64,000 nt of DNA from Aureimonas flava (GTDB taxonomy: Bacteria; Pseudomonadota; Alphaproteobacteria; Rhizobiales; Rhizobiaceae), in contig NZ_QYRN01000005.1 of the NCBI RefSeq assembly GCF_003583935.1, forward strand, positions 349,076 to 413,075. The letters are read 5' to 3'. Shown here piece by piece: positions 17,913 through 28,664 of this stretch (the first letter of the stretch is position 1; each line of letters starts with the position of its first letter). The position numbers and the translations under genes were made by a program. Below the pieces are notes generated by a model. The model worked only from the letters and a program-made list of their open reading frames with translations. It was not told the origin of the DNA and ran no database searches.

Positions 17913-18383
17913 ATGAGCCTCAGCGAACGTGTCCCCGACATCGAGATCGGCCTTCTGCGCCTCAAGGACGCGCGCGATCTGGCGCCGCTCCTGGCCGCCT
18001 ACAATCAGGCCATGTTCCGCGGCGCGCCGGGCGCTCCGGACACGTTCTACGCAGAGCAGCTCCTGCAGGACCGGACGGGCGAGATCCTGGGTGCGCGGCT
18101 CGACGGCGAACTCGTCGGCTTCCTCCAGTTCTACGACCTGCCCGATCCCTGGACGGGCATGCGGGCCGGCCTGGCGGACCACGTGTTCGTGGACCAGCGC
18201 CACCGCCGCAAGGGCATCGCCAAGGCGATGGTGGATCTCCTGGCGGAGGAGGCCGATTCGCGCGGCTGGTCCCGCCTCGTGCTCAACGCGCCGCGCCACG
18301 GCGGCTCGGGGCGCCATCTCTACGAGAAGGTGGCCGAGCCGGCGGACTGGTCGAGCTACGTGCTGCGCTTCATCGATCGTTGA
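17913..18383 (+). CDS. GNAT family N-acetyltransferase
   Basis: A 156-residue acetyltransferase. The acetyl-CoA binding motif is VDQRHRRKGIAKAMV near residues 90-104, and the tail (GRHLYEKV) fits the GNAT fold. I placed the start at MSLSERVPDIEIG, where family-like sequence begins; the open frame extends 47 codons further upstream with no support. The substrate is unknown. It lies alone between a divergent cyclase gene and the sdh operon. Confidence 0.85.
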   Translation: MSLSERVPDIEIGLLRLKDARDLAPLLAAYNQAMFRGAPGAPDTFYAEQLLQDRTGEILGARLDGELVGFLQFYDLPDPWTGMRAGLADHVFVDQRHRRKGIAKAMVDLLAEEADSRGWSRLVLNAPRHGGSGRHLYEKVAEPADWSSYVLRFIDR

Positions 18384-18546
18384 GCCTGCGCCTGCGGCGC
18401 AAGCGACATTCAATCGGTTTGGGGGCGAAAGCGCCCGATCGCGGCTTGATTTCGCAGCCGCACAGGTTCTTTAGAAGCAGTCCAGCCGCGTGCGCGCTCT
18501 TGCGACCCACGCCCTTCGCCAGCCGCGATCGCCCACGGAGTGATCC

Positions 18547-18936
18547 TTGTCAGACATCAAATCCGCACGGCCCCTGTCGCCGCATCTCACGGTCTACCGG
18601 TTCCGGCCGACGATGGCCATGTCGATCCTGCACCGCATCACGGGCGGCGCGCTCTACGTGGGAACGGCGCTGGTGGTCTGGTGGCTGGTCGCCGCCGCCA
18701 GCGGCCCGGAGGCGTTCTCCTGGGCCTCGGGCTTCTTCGGCTCGATCCTTGGCCGGCTGATCCTGTTCGGCTACAGCTGGGCGCTGCTCCATCACATGGC
18801 GGGCGGCATCCGCCACCTGATCTGGGACACGGGCGCCGGCCTCGGCCGCGAGGAATCCACCAAGTTCGCCATCGCCACGCTGGTCGCCTCGCTCGTGGGC
18901 ACCGTTCTCCTGTGGCTGGTCGTCGTCATCGTCTGA
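18547..18936 (+). CDS. sdhC: Succinate dehydrogenase cytochrome b556 subunit SdhC
   Basis: A 129-residue membrane anchor subunit of complex II. The family signature [12 protein letters not shown] near the N-terminus and SILHRITG are intact, and the heme-ligand region [12 protein letters not shown] follows; three transmembrane helices are seen. The start codon is TTG, supported by GGAGTGAT a few bases upstream and by the exact family N-terminus ([13 protein letters not shown]). It begins the sdhCDA run. Confidence 0.95.
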   Translation: MSDIKSARPLSPHLTVYRFRPTMAMSILHRITGGALYVGTALVVWWLVAAASGPEAFSWASGFFGSILGRLILFGYSWALLHHMAGGIRHLIWDTGAGLGREESTKFAIATLVASLVGTVLLWLVVVIV

Positions 18937-18950
18937 GGAAGGGTCCCGTC

Positions 18951-19328
18951 ATGGACATGAGAACGCCTCTCAAGCGGGTTCGGGGCTACGGTGCGGCGGG
19001 CGAGGGCACCGGCCACTTCTGGCTGCAGCGGCTGACCGCCGTCGCCAACCTCTTCCTGATCTCCTTCTTCGTGGTGCTGCTGATCGCGCTGCACGACGAA
19101 CCCTATGCCGGCGTGCGCGCCGCCTTCGCCAATCCGCTGGTCGGGCTGGTGATGGGCCTCGTGGTGATCGCGGTCTGCGTCCACATGCGCCTGGGCATGC
19201 AGACCATCATCGAGGACTACGTGCACGGCGGCGCCCGGGTGGCCCTCGTCATCCTCAACACCTTCTTCGCGGTGCTCGTCGCCTCGGCGAGCCTCTTCGC
19301 GATCGTCAAGATGAGCTTCGGAGCCTGA
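18951..19328 (+). CDS. sdhD: Succinate dehydrogenase membrane anchor subunit SdhD
   Basis: A 125-residue hydrophobic protein with three transmembrane helices that, with SdhC, binds heme b and ubiquinone. [27 protein letters not shown] and [15 protein letters not shown] match alphaproteobacterial SdhD; the latter histidines lie near the heme and quinone site. It starts 15 bases after sdhC and ends just before sdhA. Confidence 0.93.
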   Translation: MDMRTPLKRVRGYGAAGEGTGHFWLQRLTAVANLFLISFFVVLLIALHDEPYAGVRAAFANPLVGLVMGLVVIAVCVHMRLGMQTIIEDYVHGGARVALVILNTFFAVLVASASLFAIVKMSFGA

Positions 19329-19333
19329 ACACC

Positions 19334-21169
19334 ATGGCGACTGCCCAGCCCCATCGCAGCGCGCCGGCGCAGAACGGCAAGGCCTACGCCTTCGTCGACC
19401 ACACGTTCGACGTCGTCGTGGTCGGCGCCGGCGGCGCGGGCCTGCGCGCCACGCTCGGCGCGGCCCAGGCCGGCCTCAAGACCGCCTGCATCACCAAGGT
19501 CTTCCCGACCCGTTCGCACACGGTGGCCGCGCAAGGGGGCGTCGCCGCCTCGCTCGGCAACATGGGCGAGGATAACTGGCGCTGGCACATGTACGACACC
19601 GTGAAGGGGTCGGACTGGCTGGGCGACCAGGACGCCATCGAGTACCTCGTGCGCGAGGCGCCCAAGGCGGTCTACGAGCTCGAGCATTTCGGCGTGCCCT
19701 TCTCGCGCACCACGGACGGCAAGATCTACCAGCGCCCGTTCGGCGGCATGACCACCGACTTCGGCAACGGTCCGCCCGCCCAGCGCACCTGCGCCGCCGC
19801 CGACCGCACCGGGCACGCGATCCTCCACACGCTCTACGGACAGTCGCTCCGCTACTCGTCGGAGTTCTTCATCGAGTATTTCGCGATCGACCTCATCATG
19901 GACGAGGAGGGCGCCTGCCGCGGCGTCGTCGCCCTCAACATGGACGACGGCTCGATCCACCGCTTCCGCTCCAAGAAGGTGATCCTGGCCACCGGCGGCT
20001 ACGGCCGCGCCTACTTCTCGGCCACCTCCGCCCACACCTGCACCGGCGACGGCAACGCCATGGTGCTGCGCGCCGGCCTGCCGCTGCAGGACATGGAGTT
20101 CGTGCAGTTCCACCCGACCGGCATCTACGGCGCGGGCTGCCTGATCACGGAGGGCGCGCGCGGCGAGGGCGGCTACCTCACCAATTCCGAGGGCGAGCGC
20201 TTCATGGAGCGCTACGCGCCTTCCGCCAAGGACCTCGCCTCGCGCGACGTCGTCTCGCGCTCCATGACCATGGAGATCCGCGACGGCCGGGGCGTCGGCA
20301 AGAACAAGGATCACATCTTCCTGCACCTCGACCATCTTGATCCGAAGATCCTGCACGAGCGTCTGCCGGGCATCTCCGAATCGGCCCGCATCTTCGCGGG
20401 CGTCGACGTGACCAAGGAGCCGATCCCGGTCCTGCCGACCGTCCACTACAACATGGGCGGCATCCCGACGAACTATCACGGCGAGGTGCTGACCAAGCGC
20501 GACGGCAACCCGGATTCGGTGGTGCCGGGCCTGATGGCCGTCGGCGAGGCGGCCTGCGTGTCGGTGCACGGCGCCAACCGCCTCGGCTCCAACTCGCTGA
20601 TCGACCTCGTGGTGTTCGGCCGCGCGGCGGGCCTGCGCTGCGCCGAGACCGTCTCGGCCGGCGAGAGCCACGCGCCGCTGCCGGCGGACGCGGGCCAGAA
20701 CTCGCTCGCCCGCCTCGACCGCTTCCGCTACGCGCAAGGGTCCACGTCCACGGCCGAGCTTCGCGACGACATGCAGCGCACGATGCAGTCCAACTGCGCC
20801 GTGTTCCGCACGGGCGAGGTGTTGGAGGAAGGCCACGAGAAGATCCACCGGGTCTGGAAGGCGTCCGACGACGTGCGCGTCACCGACCGCTCGCTGATCT
20901 GGAACACCGACCTCATCGAGACGCTGGAATACGACAACCTGATCGCCCAGGCCGTGGTCACCATGGATTCGGCGCTCGCCCGCCAGGAATCGCGCGGCGC
21001 CCATGCCCGCGAGGACTTCCCCGACCGCGACGACGCCAACTGGATGAAGCACACGCTGAGCTTCTGCGACACGGTGGCCAAGACCGTGACGCTGGAGGAC
21101 CGGCCTGTGCACACTTACACGATGTCGAACGAGATCGAGTACATCCAGCCGAAGAAGCGCGTCTACTGA
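19334..21169 (+). CDS. sdhA: Succinate dehydrogenase flavoprotein subunit SdhA
   Basis: The 611-residue catalytic flavoprotein of complex II, which oxidises succinate to fumarate. The dinucleotide fold [14 protein letters not shown] starts near residue 30, the FAD-linking histidine is in [10 protein letters not shown], and the active-site region includes HPTGIYGAG and [15 protein letters not shown]. The C-terminus ([15 protein letters not shown]) is typical. It is separated by five bases from sdhD. The iron-sulphur subunit gene follows only after an unrelated gene. Confidence 0.97.
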   Translation: MATAQPHRSAPAQNGKAYAFVDHTFDVVVVGAGGAGLRATLGAAQAGLKTACITKVFPTRSHTVAAQGGVAASLGNMGEDNWRWHMYDTVKGSDWLGDQDAIEYLVREAPKAVYELEHFGVPFSRTTDGKIYQRPFGGMTTDFGNGPPAQRTCAAADRTGHAILHTLYGQSLRYSSEFFIEYFAIDLIMDEEGACRGVVALNMDDGSIHRFRSKKVILATGGYGRAYFSATSAHTCTGDGNAMVLRAGLPLQDMEFVQFHPTGIYGAGCLITEGARGEGGYLTNSEGERFMERYAPSAKDLASRDVVSRSMTMEIRDGRGVGKNKDHIFLHLDHLDPKILHERLPGISESARIFAGVDVTKEPIPVLPTVHYNMGGIPTNYHGEVLTKRDGNPDSVVPGLMAVGEAACVSVHGANRLGSNSLIDLVVFGRAAGLRCAETVSAGESHAPLPADAGQNSLARLDRFRYAQGSTSTAELRDDMQRTMQSNCAVFRTGEVLEEGHEKIHRVWKASDDVRVTDRSLIWNTDLIETLEYDNLIAQAVVTMDSALARQESRGAHAREDFPDRDDANWMKHTLSFCDTVAKTVTLEDRPVHTYTMSNEIEYIQPKKRVY

Positions 21170-21326
21170 TCCGACGGAACGCCCGGTCCATGTCGCGGGC
21201 CGGGCCGCACGCCGTCTCCGGCGTCGGCCTCGGCCGGCGCATGGCGCGCGTCTCAGCGAGACATCCGAAGGGCGTCGTGGTGAGGCACATCTTTCCGACC
21301 CACGCAGGCTTTGCTATCGCCGACGC

Positions 21327-22493
21327 ATGATCTCGGACACGCTGCGCGGTATCGGCCGGCACATCCTTCGTCGCAGCCGCGTCCTGCGCTTCACGGTGAA
21401 ACGGGCCGTCGGGCTGACCGACCGGCCGACGCTGGTGGTCTATCCCGGCCGGGTGGCGCGGGGGCGGCTGACGATCCTCGGGCGCGTTCTGGAGGATGAG
21501 GGCGTCTTCGACGCGCCCCATTCCAACTCCCGCCTGCGCAATCTGTGGCTGACCTTCAAGCGCTACGAGACCGACGAGATCGGCGGCGCGCGCGTGCGCT
21601 ACGAGGGGCCGGCCGGGTCGGGCGAGGTCTTCAGCGACACCGAAGGCTATTTCGACCTCGACCTCGACGCCGCGCATCTCGGCGACGATGCGGGGCCCTG
21701 GACGCCGCTGCGCTTCACGCTCGAGACCGCGCGCGGCTACGACTTCCGGCCGGTGCAGGCGGAGGGCCGGGCGCGCGTCGTCTCGCGCGCGGCGCGCTTC
21801 GGCGTGATCTCGGACATCGACGACACGATCATCCACACCGGCGCCTTCAAGCTCCTGCGGCACTGGCGCATCGTCACCGCCAACTCGCCGGAGGCGCGCA
21901 CCGCCTTTCCGGGCGTCTCGGAATTCTATCGGGCCCTGTGCGAGGGCTCGGCCGGGCCGCAGACCAACCCGGTCTTCTACGTCTCGTCCAGCCCCTGGAA
22001 CCTCTCCGACATCTTCGAGCGCTTCATGGCGCTGAAGAACATTCCCGCCGGGCCGATGCTGCTGCGCTCGCTGTCGAGCGACGCGCTCGGCTGGCTCCTG
22101 CGCCGCCATCGCAGCCACAAGGACCAGGAGATCGACGGGCTCCTGGCGGACTATCCGCACCTGCGTTTCGTGCTGATCGGCGATTCCGGCCAGAAGGACG
22201 CCACGGTCTACGCCGCGGCGGTGGAGCGCCATCCCGGCCGCATCCTCGCCGTCCATATCCACGACGTGCGCCCCGCCGGCACCGCGTCCGACGAGGTGGA
22301 GCGCGAGTTGCGGCGCATCGAGGCGGCGGGTGTGCCGACGACGCTCGGGCGCACGCTGGAGGCGGCGGCCGCCCATGCCGAGGGCGCGGGCCTGGTCGCG
22401 GCCGGCACCCATGCCGCCGTGCTCGCCGAGATTGCCGACGAAGCCGGCAAGCCGGAGCGGTTCGGGCCCTTTCCCGTGATCGTCCAGCCCTGA
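21327..22493 (+). CDS. App1-like (DUF2183) phosphatase domain protein
   Basis: A 388-residue protein with a DUF2183/App1 domain, a HAD-like phosphatase fold; the yeast relative App1p is a phosphatidate phosphatase. The catalytic aspartate motif DIDDTI lies near residue 167, and the later [13 protein letters not shown] and LIGDSGQKD match the other HAD motifs. The N-terminal 150 residues contain a beta-rich domain typical of bacterial homologues. It lies between sdhA and sdhB on the same strand, 157 bases after sdhA, and separates the sdh genes. Its natural substrate here is unknown; a lipid phosphate is inferred from the family. Confidence 0.85.
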   Translation: MISDTLRGIGRHILRRSRVLRFTVKRAVGLTDRPTLVVYPGRVARGRLTILGRVLEDEGVFDAPHSNSRLRNLWLTFKRYETDEIGGARVRYEGPAGSGEVFSDTEGYFDLDLDAAHLGDDAGPWTPLRFTLETARGYDFRPVQAEGRARVVSRAARFGVISDIDDTIIHTGAFKLLRHWRIVTANSPEARTAFPGVSEFYRALCEGSAGPQTNPVFYVSSSPWNLSDIFERFMALKNIPAGPMLLRSLSSDALGWLLRRHRSHKDQEIDGLLADYPHLRFVLIGDSGQKDATVYAAAVERHPGRILAVHIHDVRPAGTASDEVERELRRIEAAGVPTTLGRTLEAAAAHAEGAGLVAAGTHAAVLAEIADEAGKPERFGPFPVIVQP

Positions 22494-22638
22494 TCGGGCG
22501 GTCCGGTTCAGGCTTCGGAAGGGCTTTGCCGCATACAAACGGTTTAACGCCGACGGCGACACCGTGCCGTGTTGCACTGCCCGCGCATTCGTGTTTAGCC
22601 CCATTCTAAAGACGCGCATCCCTGTCCAGGACCCGGCC

Positions 22639-23418
22639 ATGGTCGAACTCTCGCTCCCCAAGAACTCCGTCGTGCAGAAGGGCAAGGTCTGGCCGAAGCC
22701 GGCCGGCGCCAAGTCCGTGCGCGAGTTCGGCATCTACCGCTGGTCCCCCGACGACGGCCAGAACCCGCGCGTCGACACGTTCTACGTCGACACCGACGAC
22801 TGCGGCCCGATGGTGCTCGACGCTCTGCTCTGGATCAAGAACAAGGTCGATTCGACCCTGACGCTGCGCCGCTCCTGCCGCGAGGGCATCTGCGGCTCCT
22901 GCGCCATGAACATCGACGGCTCCAACACGCTCGCCTGCACCAAGGGCATGGACGAGGTGAAGGGCGCGGTGAAGGTCTATCCGCTGCCGCACATGCCGGT
23001 GGTCAAGGATCTCGTGCCCGACCTCACCGTGCCCTATGCCCAGCTCCGGTCGATCGAGCCCTGGCTGAAGACCGAGACGCCCGAGCCCGAGAAGGAATGG
23101 CGCCAGAGCCACGAGGACCGGGAGAAGCTCGACGGCCTCTACGAGTGCATCCTGTGCTTCTGCTGCCAGACCTCGTGCCCGAGCTACTGGTGGAACGGCG
23201 ACCGCTACCTCGGCCCGGCCGTGCTGCTCCAGGCCTATCGCTGGCTCATCGATTCCCGCGACGAGGCGACGGGCGAGCGGCTCGACAATCTCGAGGATCC
23301 GTTCCGCCTCTACCGCTGCCACACGATCATGAACTGCACGCAGGCCTGCCCCAAGGGGTTGAACCCGGCCAAGGCGATCGCCGAGATCAAGAAGATGATG
23401 GTGGAACGGCGCGTCTGA
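22639..23418 (+). CDS. sdhB: Succinate dehydrogenase iron-sulphur subunit SdhB
   Basis: A 259-residue subunit that carries electrons from FAD to quinone through three clusters. The [2Fe-2S] cysteines are in CREGICGSC with a fourth in LAC, and the [4Fe-4S]/[3Fe-4S] cysteines in [11 protein letters not shown] and CTQACPKGL. The ATG giving [10 protein letters not shown] is the best start because family similarity begins there. It is displaced from sdhCDA by the App1-like gene and an upstream gap of about 145 bases, so it may have its own promoter. Confidence 0.97.
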   Translation: MVELSLPKNSVVQKGKVWPKPAGAKSVREFGIYRWSPDDGQNPRVDTFYVDTDDCGPMVLDALLWIKNKVDSTLTLRRSCREGICGSCAMNIDGSNTLACTKGMDEVKGAVKVYPLPHMPVVKDLVPDLTVPYAQLRSIEPWLKTETPEPEKEWRQSHEDREKLDGLYECILCFCCQTSCPSYWWNGDRYLGPAVLLQAYRWLIDSRDEATGERLDNLEDPFRLYRCHTIMNCTQACPKGLNPAKAIAEIKKMMVERRV

Positions 23419-23487
23419 CGGTCGCCTTGCATCCGCCGGGATCGTCGGGCCGTATCTGAAGGGCCGACCCCCCGCGGAGACCCTTCG

Positions 23488-24111
23488 ATGATGCGTTCAT
23501 CCTTCCTGCGGCCGGGCGTTCTCGCGCTCGGCCTTTTCGTCGCTCTCACGCCGCTCGCCGCCCAGGCCGACGAGGCGATCCTCGCGGGCGGCTGCTTCTG
23601 GTCGATGGAGACCGACCTCGACCATGTCGAGGGGGTGACGAAGACCGTCTCCGGCTATACCGGCGGCCATCTTGCGAACCCGACCTACCAGGACGTCATC
23701 ACCGAGACGACAGGCCACTACGAGGCGGTGAAGGTCACCTACGATCCCGCGAAGATCTCCTACGACCAACTTCTCCAGGCCTACTGGCACTCGATCGATC
23801 CGACCGACGCCGGGGGTCAGTTCTGCGACCGGGGCGATTCCTACCGCACGGCGGTGTTCGCGATGAACGGCGCGCAGAAGAGCGCCGCCGAGGCCAGCCG
23901 CAAAGCGGTGCAGGCGGAGCTGGGGCAGAAGGTCGCGACCGCGGTGCTGCCGGCCTCGCAGTTCTACCCGGCCGAGGACTACCACCAGGACTACGCCCGG
24001 AAGAATCCCGGCCACTACAAGCGCTATCGCATGGGTTGCGGGCGGGACGCCGCGGTCAAGGCGGTCTGGGGCGCGAAGGCGCAGCAGGAGCTCAAGGGCA
24101 ATCTCGGCTAG
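23488..24111 (+). CDS. msrA: Peptide-methionine (S)-S-oxide reductase MsrA, exported
   Basis: A 207-residue methionine sulfoxide reductase. A Sec-type signal peptide (about residues 1-27, ending AAQA-DE) precedes the catalytic motif GGCFWSMETDLD, where the cysteine attacks the sulfoxide. The domain is otherwise complete, with YTGG and the HQDYARKNPGHY segment. Export to the periplasm is inferred from the leader. No MsrB domain is fused. The gene stands alone downstream of sdhB. Confidence 0.92.
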   Translation: MMRSSFLRPGVLALGLFVALTPLAAQADEAILAGGCFWSMETDLDHVEGVTKTVSGYTGGHLANPTYQDVITETTGHYEAVKVTYDPAKISYDQLLQAYWHSIDPTDAGGQFCDRGDSYRTAVFAMNGAQKSAAEASRKAVQAELGQKVATAVLPASQFYPAEDYHQDYARKNPGHYKRYRMGCGRDAAVKAVWGAKAQQELKGNLG

Positions 24112-24228
24112 GCCCGCGGCAACGCGCGCCGGGGACAACCGGGAACCGATCGCCGTCCCCGCGCGTACTGGAGCCGACGCATCCGGCGCGCGGCGCCGGA
24201 CCCTGTACGCGGTTTCCAGGAGACTACG

Positions 24229-24732
24229 ATGGCCAAGAAGGGCACGACGCCGATCCACCCGACCAAGAACAGCCTGAACGAGAACCTGCGACGCTCGATG
24301 ATCGAGCTGCTCCAGGTTCACCTCGCGTCCGCCATCGACCTCAGCTACCAGGCAAAGCAGGCGCACTGGAACGTCAAGGGCCCGAACTTCTACGGCACGC
24401 ACCTCCTGTTCGATCAGCTCCACGAGGAGGCGGAAGGTTACGTCGACACGATCGCCGAGCGCCTGACGGCCCTCGGCGGACAGGCGCGCGGGACGGTCCA
24501 GGCCTCCAGCGAGGCTTCGGTCCTCGAGCCCTATCCGCTGGATCTCGTGGACATCATGGGCCACCTGAAGCGCCTTGCCGACAGCTACGCCAAGTGGGGC
24601 GGGGCGCTGCGCGAGGCCGTGAGCGAATCGGACGAGGCGGGCGACGACCTGACCTCCGATCTCTTCACCGAGGTCGGGCGCGGCGTCGACAAGTCGCTCT
24701 ACTTCCTCGAGAGCCATTTCCAGCACGCCTGA
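24229..24732 (+). CDS. dps: DNA starvation/stationary-phase protection protein Dps
   Basis: A 167-residue ferritin-like protein that forms dodecamers, oxidises and stores iron, and protects DNA. The ferroxidase residues are seen in KQAHWNVKGPNF (His and Asp region) and in DQLHEEAEGYVD. The N-terminal extension is short and lysine-containing (MAKKGTTPIHPTKN), as in DNA-binding members. A good AGGAG site precedes the ATG. A strong bidirectional terminator follows. Confidence 0.95.
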   Translation: MAKKGTTPIHPTKNSLNENLRRSMIELLQVHLASAIDLSYQAKQAHWNVKGPNFYGTHLLFDQLHEEAEGYVDTIAERLTALGGQARGTVQASSEASVLEPYPLDLVDIMGHLKRLADSYAKWGGALREAVSESDEAGDDLTSDLFTEVGRGVDKSLYFLESHFQHA

Positions 24733-24776
24733 CGGCATCCGGTGCGCCGGCCGTTCTCCTCCCCGGTCATGGCGCA

Positions 24777-24812
24777 CGAAAAAGGGCGGCTCGCGAGAGC
24801 CGCCCTTTTTCG
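24777..24812. terminator. Bidirectional terminator between dps and fsa
   Basis: A perfect stem of about fourteen base pairs (AAAAAGGGCGGCTC and its complement) with a GCGA loop, carrying A on one side and T on the other, so it works as a Rho-independent terminator in both directions. It lies between the convergent dps and aldolase genes. Confidence 0.88.
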
Positions 24813-24834
24813 TTGCGGTGATGGAGGCTTCGCG

Positions 24835-25488
24835 TCAGCCGATCGACTGGCCGGTCTTGGCCCAATCCGCGACGAAGGCCTTGAGGCCGTTGTCGGTCAG
24901 CGGATGCTTGACAAGCGACTTCAGCGTCGCCGGCGGGACGGTCGCCACGTCGGCACCGAGGAGAGCCGCCTCGCGCACGTGGTTGGGCGTGCGGATGGAA
25001 GCGGCCAGGATCTCCGTCTCGAAACCGTAGTTGTCGTAGATGCGGCGGATGTCGGAGATCAGCTCCATGCCGTCGATGTTCATGTCGTCCAGCCGGCCGA
25101 CGAAGGGCGAGATGTAGGTCGCGCCGGCCTTGGCCGCGAGCAGGGCCTGGTTCGCCGAGAAGCACAGCGTGACGTTGGTCTTCAGCCCGTCGGACGTGAA
25201 GTGCTTGCAGGCCTTCAGACCGTCCAGCGTCAGCGGCAGCTTGATGACGATGTTGGGCGCGATGTCGGCGAGGATCTTGCCTTCGCGCATCATGCCGTCG
25301 AACTCGGTGGAAGCGACCTCGCCGGAGACCGGGCCGTCGGTCACTTCGCAGATCTCCTTCAGGAGTTCCTTGATCGGCCGGTTGGCCTTGAGGACCAGCG
25401 ACGGGTTGGTGGTCACGCCGTCGATCAGGCCGGCGTCCTGAAGTTCCCTGATCTCGGCGATATCGGCCGTGTCGACGAAAAATTTCAT
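24835..25488 (-). CDS. fsa: Transaldolase-family protein (fructose-6-phosphate aldolase type)
   Basis: A 217-residue protein of the short transaldolase/FSA subfamily. The N-terminus [16 protein letters not shown] and GVTTNPSL match, and the Schiff-base lysine lies in NIVIKLPLT. Members of this size in alphaproteobacteria are usually annotated as transaldolase and may act in the pentose phosphate pathway; true aldolase versus transaldolase activity cannot be told from these motifs alone. A ribosome binding site (AAGGACC) precedes the ATG. It is transcribed divergently from priA. Confidence 0.88.
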   Translation of the reverse strand: MKFFVDTADIAEIRELQDAGLIDGVTTNPSLVLKANRPIKELLKEICEVTDGPVSGEVASTEFDGMMREGKILADIAPNIVIKLPLTLDGLKACKHFTSDGLKTNVTLCFSANQALLAAKAGATYISPFVGRLDDMNIDGMELISDIRRIYDNYGFETEILAASIRTPNHVREAALLGADVATVPPATLKSLVKHPLTDNGLKAFVADWAKTGQSIG

Positions 25489-25651
25489 GGAATTGGTCCT
25501 TCGCGCTCACCGGCGGCCGGCCCCTCCCGAGGCCAACGGGCGCCGCCGTCGATCCTGATGTCAGGTGGTGATATAGGAGCGCGTATCGGAAGCAAGCGGG
25601 AAATCGGCCGTGCCCGGCGCGCCCCTTTCATCCCACTTCCCAAACGACGAT

Positions 25652-27937
25652 ATGGTGGCAGAGGCTCCCCGACGCGGCGCCGTCCCCGTTCACGATCACG
25701 CAGCCCTTCGCTTGGACCAGACCCCCGCCCGCATCTCCGATTCCCTGTTTCCGCCGGAGGCGCTGCCCGGCGGGCCCGTCGTCGTGCCGGTGCTGGTGCC
25801 GCTGCCGGCCGAGCGCCCCTATTCCTACCGCGTGCCCGAGGGGATGGTGGTCGAGCCGGGTTCGATCGTCCAGGTGCCGCTCGGGCCGCGCCAGGTCGCG
25901 GGCGTCGTGTGGGACCAGCCGACAGACCCGGTCGACGCGCGCAAGCTGCGCGCCATCACCCACGTCTTCGACTGCCCGCCGCTCGACGCCGCGATGCGCC
26001 GCTTCGTGGACTGGGTGGCGGACTACACGCTCTCGCCGCCGGGCCTGGTGGCGCGGATGGTGCTGCGCGCGCCGGTCGCGTTCGATCCCGAGCCGCACGT
26101 GGACGGCCTGCGCGCGACCGGCACCGCGCCGCCGCGCATGACGCCGACGCGCGCGCGCGTCCTGGAGACGCTCGCGGCGTCGCCCGCCTGGACCCGCTCG
26201 GGCCTCGCCCATGCGTCGGGCGTCGCCGTGTCGGTGGTGGACGGGCTCCTGAAGGCGGGCGCGCTGGAGCCGGTGTCGCTTCCGCCGCACCCGGCGGTGC
26301 CGGAGCCCGACACCGCGCATCGCAGAGCCGAGCTGACGCCCGACCAGCGCGAGGCCGCCGATCGGCTGATCGCGCCGGTGGAGGCGGGCGACTTCTCGGT
26401 CAGCCTCCTCGAAGGCGTCACCGGCTCGGGCAAGACCGAGGTGTATTTCGAGGCCGTGGCGCGTGCGCTCGATCGGGGCGGGCAGGTCCTGATCCTCCTG
26501 CCCGAGATCGCGCTGACGCAGAGCTTCATCGACCGCTTCCATGCCCGTTTCGGCGCGGAGCCGGCGCAGTGGCACTCGGACGTGCCGCCCCGCATGCGCG
26601 AAAAGGTCTGGCGGCAGGTGGCCGAGGGGCGCGTGAAGGTCGTGGCGGGCGCCCGCTCGGCCCTGTTCCTCCCGTTTCCCGAACTCGGACTGGTGATCGT
26701 CGACGAGGAGCACGACCCCGCCTACAAGCAGGAGGACCGGACCTTCTATCACGCACGCGACATGGCCGTGGTTCGGGGGCGGGAAGGGGGCTGCCCGGTG
26801 ATCCTCGCTTCCGCCACGCCCTCCCTGGAAAGCCGGGTCAACGCGCGGGCGGGGCGCTACGCCCACGTGCCGCTGGCGAGTCGCTTCGCCGATGCGGCCC
26901 TGCCCGACCTGTCGCTGGTGGACCTGCGCCGGCATCCGCCGGCACGTGGCCGCTTCCTGTCGCCGGTGCTGCTGACGGCGATCGAGGAGACCGTGGCGCG
27001 GGGCGAGCAGGCGCTTCTGTTCCTGAACCGTCGAGGCTACGCGCCGCTGACGCTCTGCCGCGCCTGCGGCCACCGCTTCCAGTGCTCGCAGTGCTCGGCG
27101 TGGCTGGTGGACCATCGCCTGCGCGGCACCCTCCAGTGCCACCATTGCGGCCATGCCCAGCACCGGCCGGAGAGCTGCCCGTCCTGCGGCGCGCTGGACC
27201 ATCTCGTGGCCTGCGGTCCGGGGGTCGAGCGTATCGCCGAGGAGATGCTGGAGACCTTCCCGGAGGCGCGCACGATCCTCCTGTCGTCCGACCTGCCCGG
27301 CGGCGCGCGGCGGCTGCGGCGCGAGCTCGACGCCGTGGCCGACGGCGAGGCGGACATCGTAATCGGCACGCAGCTCGTCGCCAAGGGCCATCACTTTCCG
27401 TTGATGACGCTGGTCGGCGCGGTGGACGCCGACCTTGGTCTTGCCAACGGCGATCCGCGTGCGGCCGAGCGCACCTTCCAGCTCCTGCATCAGGTGACGG
27501 GCCGTGCCGGCCGGTCGGGGCTCGCGAGCCGGGGGATGATCCAGACCTGGAGCCCGGAGCATCCGGTGATGCAGGCGCTGGTCGCGAGCGACCCGGACCG
27601 CTTCTACGACCGCGAGGCGGACGAGCGCGAGCGCGCGGGCCTGCCGCCCTTCGGCCGGCTGGCGGCCGTGATCGTGTCGGCCGACACGCGGCGAGAGGCG
27701 GAGGGTCACGGGCGCGAACTGGCACGCGCGGCGCCGGAGGACATGGGCATCGAGCTCCTCGGCCCGGCCGAGGCGCCGCTCGGCCTGGTGCGCGGTCGCC
27801 ATCGGTTCCGGCTCCTGGCGCAGGGCGGGCGGCGCGCACCGCTGCAGGCCTTCCTGCGCGCCATGATCGCCGCCGCCCCGCGTCCGCGCGGATCGGTGCA
27901 TGTGCAGGTCGACATCGATCCGCAGAGCTTTCTCTAG
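25652..27937 (+). CDS. priA: Primosomal protein N' (replication restart helicase PriA)
   Basis: PriA restarts stalled replication forks. The protein (761 residues from the ATG) has the N-terminal 3'-DNA-binding domain (ERPYSYRVPEGM), a superfamily-2 helicase core with Walker A GVTGSGKTEVYF and DEEH box IVDEEHD, and eight zinc-binding cysteines within CRACG, CSQCS, CHHCG and CPSCG. Helicase motif VI is seen in QVTGRAGRS. An in-frame GTG 14 codons upstream would add an N-terminus without homology, so I used the ATG at 25652. It is divergent from the aldolase gene. Confidence 0.95.
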   Translation: MVAEAPRRGAVPVHDHAALRLDQTPARISDSLFPPEALPGGPVVVPVLVPLPAERPYSYRVPEGMVVEPGSIVQVPLGPRQVAGVVWDQPTDPVDARKLRAITHVFDCPPLDAAMRRFVDWVADYTLSPPGLVARMVLRAPVAFDPEPHVDGLRATGTAPPRMTPTRARVLETLAASPAWTRSGLAHASGVAVSVVDGLLKAGALEPVSLPPHPAVPEPDTAHRRAELTPDQREAADRLIAPVEAGDFSVSLLEGVTGSGKTEVYFEAVARALDRGGQVLILLPEIALTQSFIDRFHARFGAEPAQWHSDVPPRMREKVWRQVAEGRVKVVAGARSALFLPFPELGLVIVDEEHDPAYKQEDRTFYHARDMAVVRGREGGCPVILASATPSLESRVNARAGRYAHVPLASRFADAALPDLSLVDLRRHPPARGRFLSPVLLTAIEETVARGEQALLFLNRRGYAPLTLCRACGHRFQCSQCSAWLVDHRLRGTLQCHHCGHAQHRPESCPSCGALDHLVACGPGVERIAEEMLETFPEARTILLSSDLPGGARRLRRELDAVADGEADIVIGTQLVAKGHHFPLMTLVGAVDADLGLANGDPRAAERTFQLLHQVTGRAGRSGLASRGMIQTWSPEHPVMQALVASDPDRFYDREADERERAGLPPFGRLAAVIVSADTRREAEGHGRELARAAPEDMGIELLGPAEAPLGLVRGRHRFRLLAQGGRRAPLQAFLRAMIAAAPRPRGSVHVQVDIDPQSFL

Positions 27938-28085
27938 GGTCGAGCCCCTCTGCGATCCGAACGGGAACGACGCCGTGCCGCTCGTCTTCTCGGCGGAGGC
28001 GGCAAGCCTCGCCTTCGTGCCCTTGTCAGTGTGGGCCCGTTCCTGCCATGCCGGATGCGATGGATGACCGCGGCGGGAGGGGCAG

Positions 28086-28589
28086 ATGGCAATGGGACGG
28101 ATCGGGCTTGCGGTTCTCGCGCTCCTGGCCTGCGCGCCGGCCCTCGCGCAGGAGGGCGGCTCCGGCGCCGAACCCGCGCCGCAGCTCGGGCCGCCGGCCG
28201 CGCAGGACACGATCTTCTGGTACCCCGCGCCGTCGCGCTGCACCTATTTCACCCCGGAGGCGAGGGCGGCGTTCCGCTTCGACGACCCGCAGACCTGGCG
28301 CTTCGCCTTTCTGGTGATGCGCGAGACCAAGGCGGAGAATCCGGCCGAGCGCGGCTACGTCATGGTGGACGGGGTGCTGCGCGAGCTGGAGAAGGTGCGC
28401 TCGGGTGCCGACGGGGCGCAGGCCAACGTCACCGTGTGGCGCTCGGCGGGCGAGCCGCGCGTGAACGTCAACATGACGATGCGCGAGACGGGCCGGACGG
28501 CCGAGGCGGTGAGCCTTGCCGGCACCATGACGCTGATTCGCGGCGAGGGGCGGAAGGAGATCGCGGTGGAGGGGAACTGCACCGGCTGA
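28086..28589 (+). CDS. Exported hypothetical protein
   Basis: A 167-residue protein with a clear Sec signal peptide (MAMGRIGLAVLALLACAPALAQ). The mature part opens with a Pro/Gly-rich stretch, then a compact domain with two cysteines (SRCTYF and GNCTG near the end) that could form a disulphide bond. I do not recognise a family. It is preceded by GGGAGGGGCAG and lies about 150 bases after priA on the same strand. Periplasmic location is inferred from the leader only. Confidence 0.7.
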   Translation: MAMGRIGLAVLALLACAPALAQEGGSGAEPAPQLGPPAAQDTIFWYPAPSRCTYFTPEARAAFRFDDPQTWRFAFLVMRETKAENPAERGYVMVDGVLRELEKVRSGADGAQANVTVWRSAGEPRVNVNMTMRETGRTAEAVSLAGTMTLIRGEGRKEIAVEGNCTG

Positions 28590-28664
28590 GCGTCCGCCTT
28601 TGCCGCCCTTCCGGTTTTCCGCTAATCCCTCGCCGCATCGTTTCCCACAGCGTCGCGAGACCCG

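Noticed and set aside
25628..28243. An 871-codon minus-strand frame opposite priA
   Set aside because: Composition is that of antisense GC-rich sequence, and priA on the other strand has complete helicase and zinc motifs.
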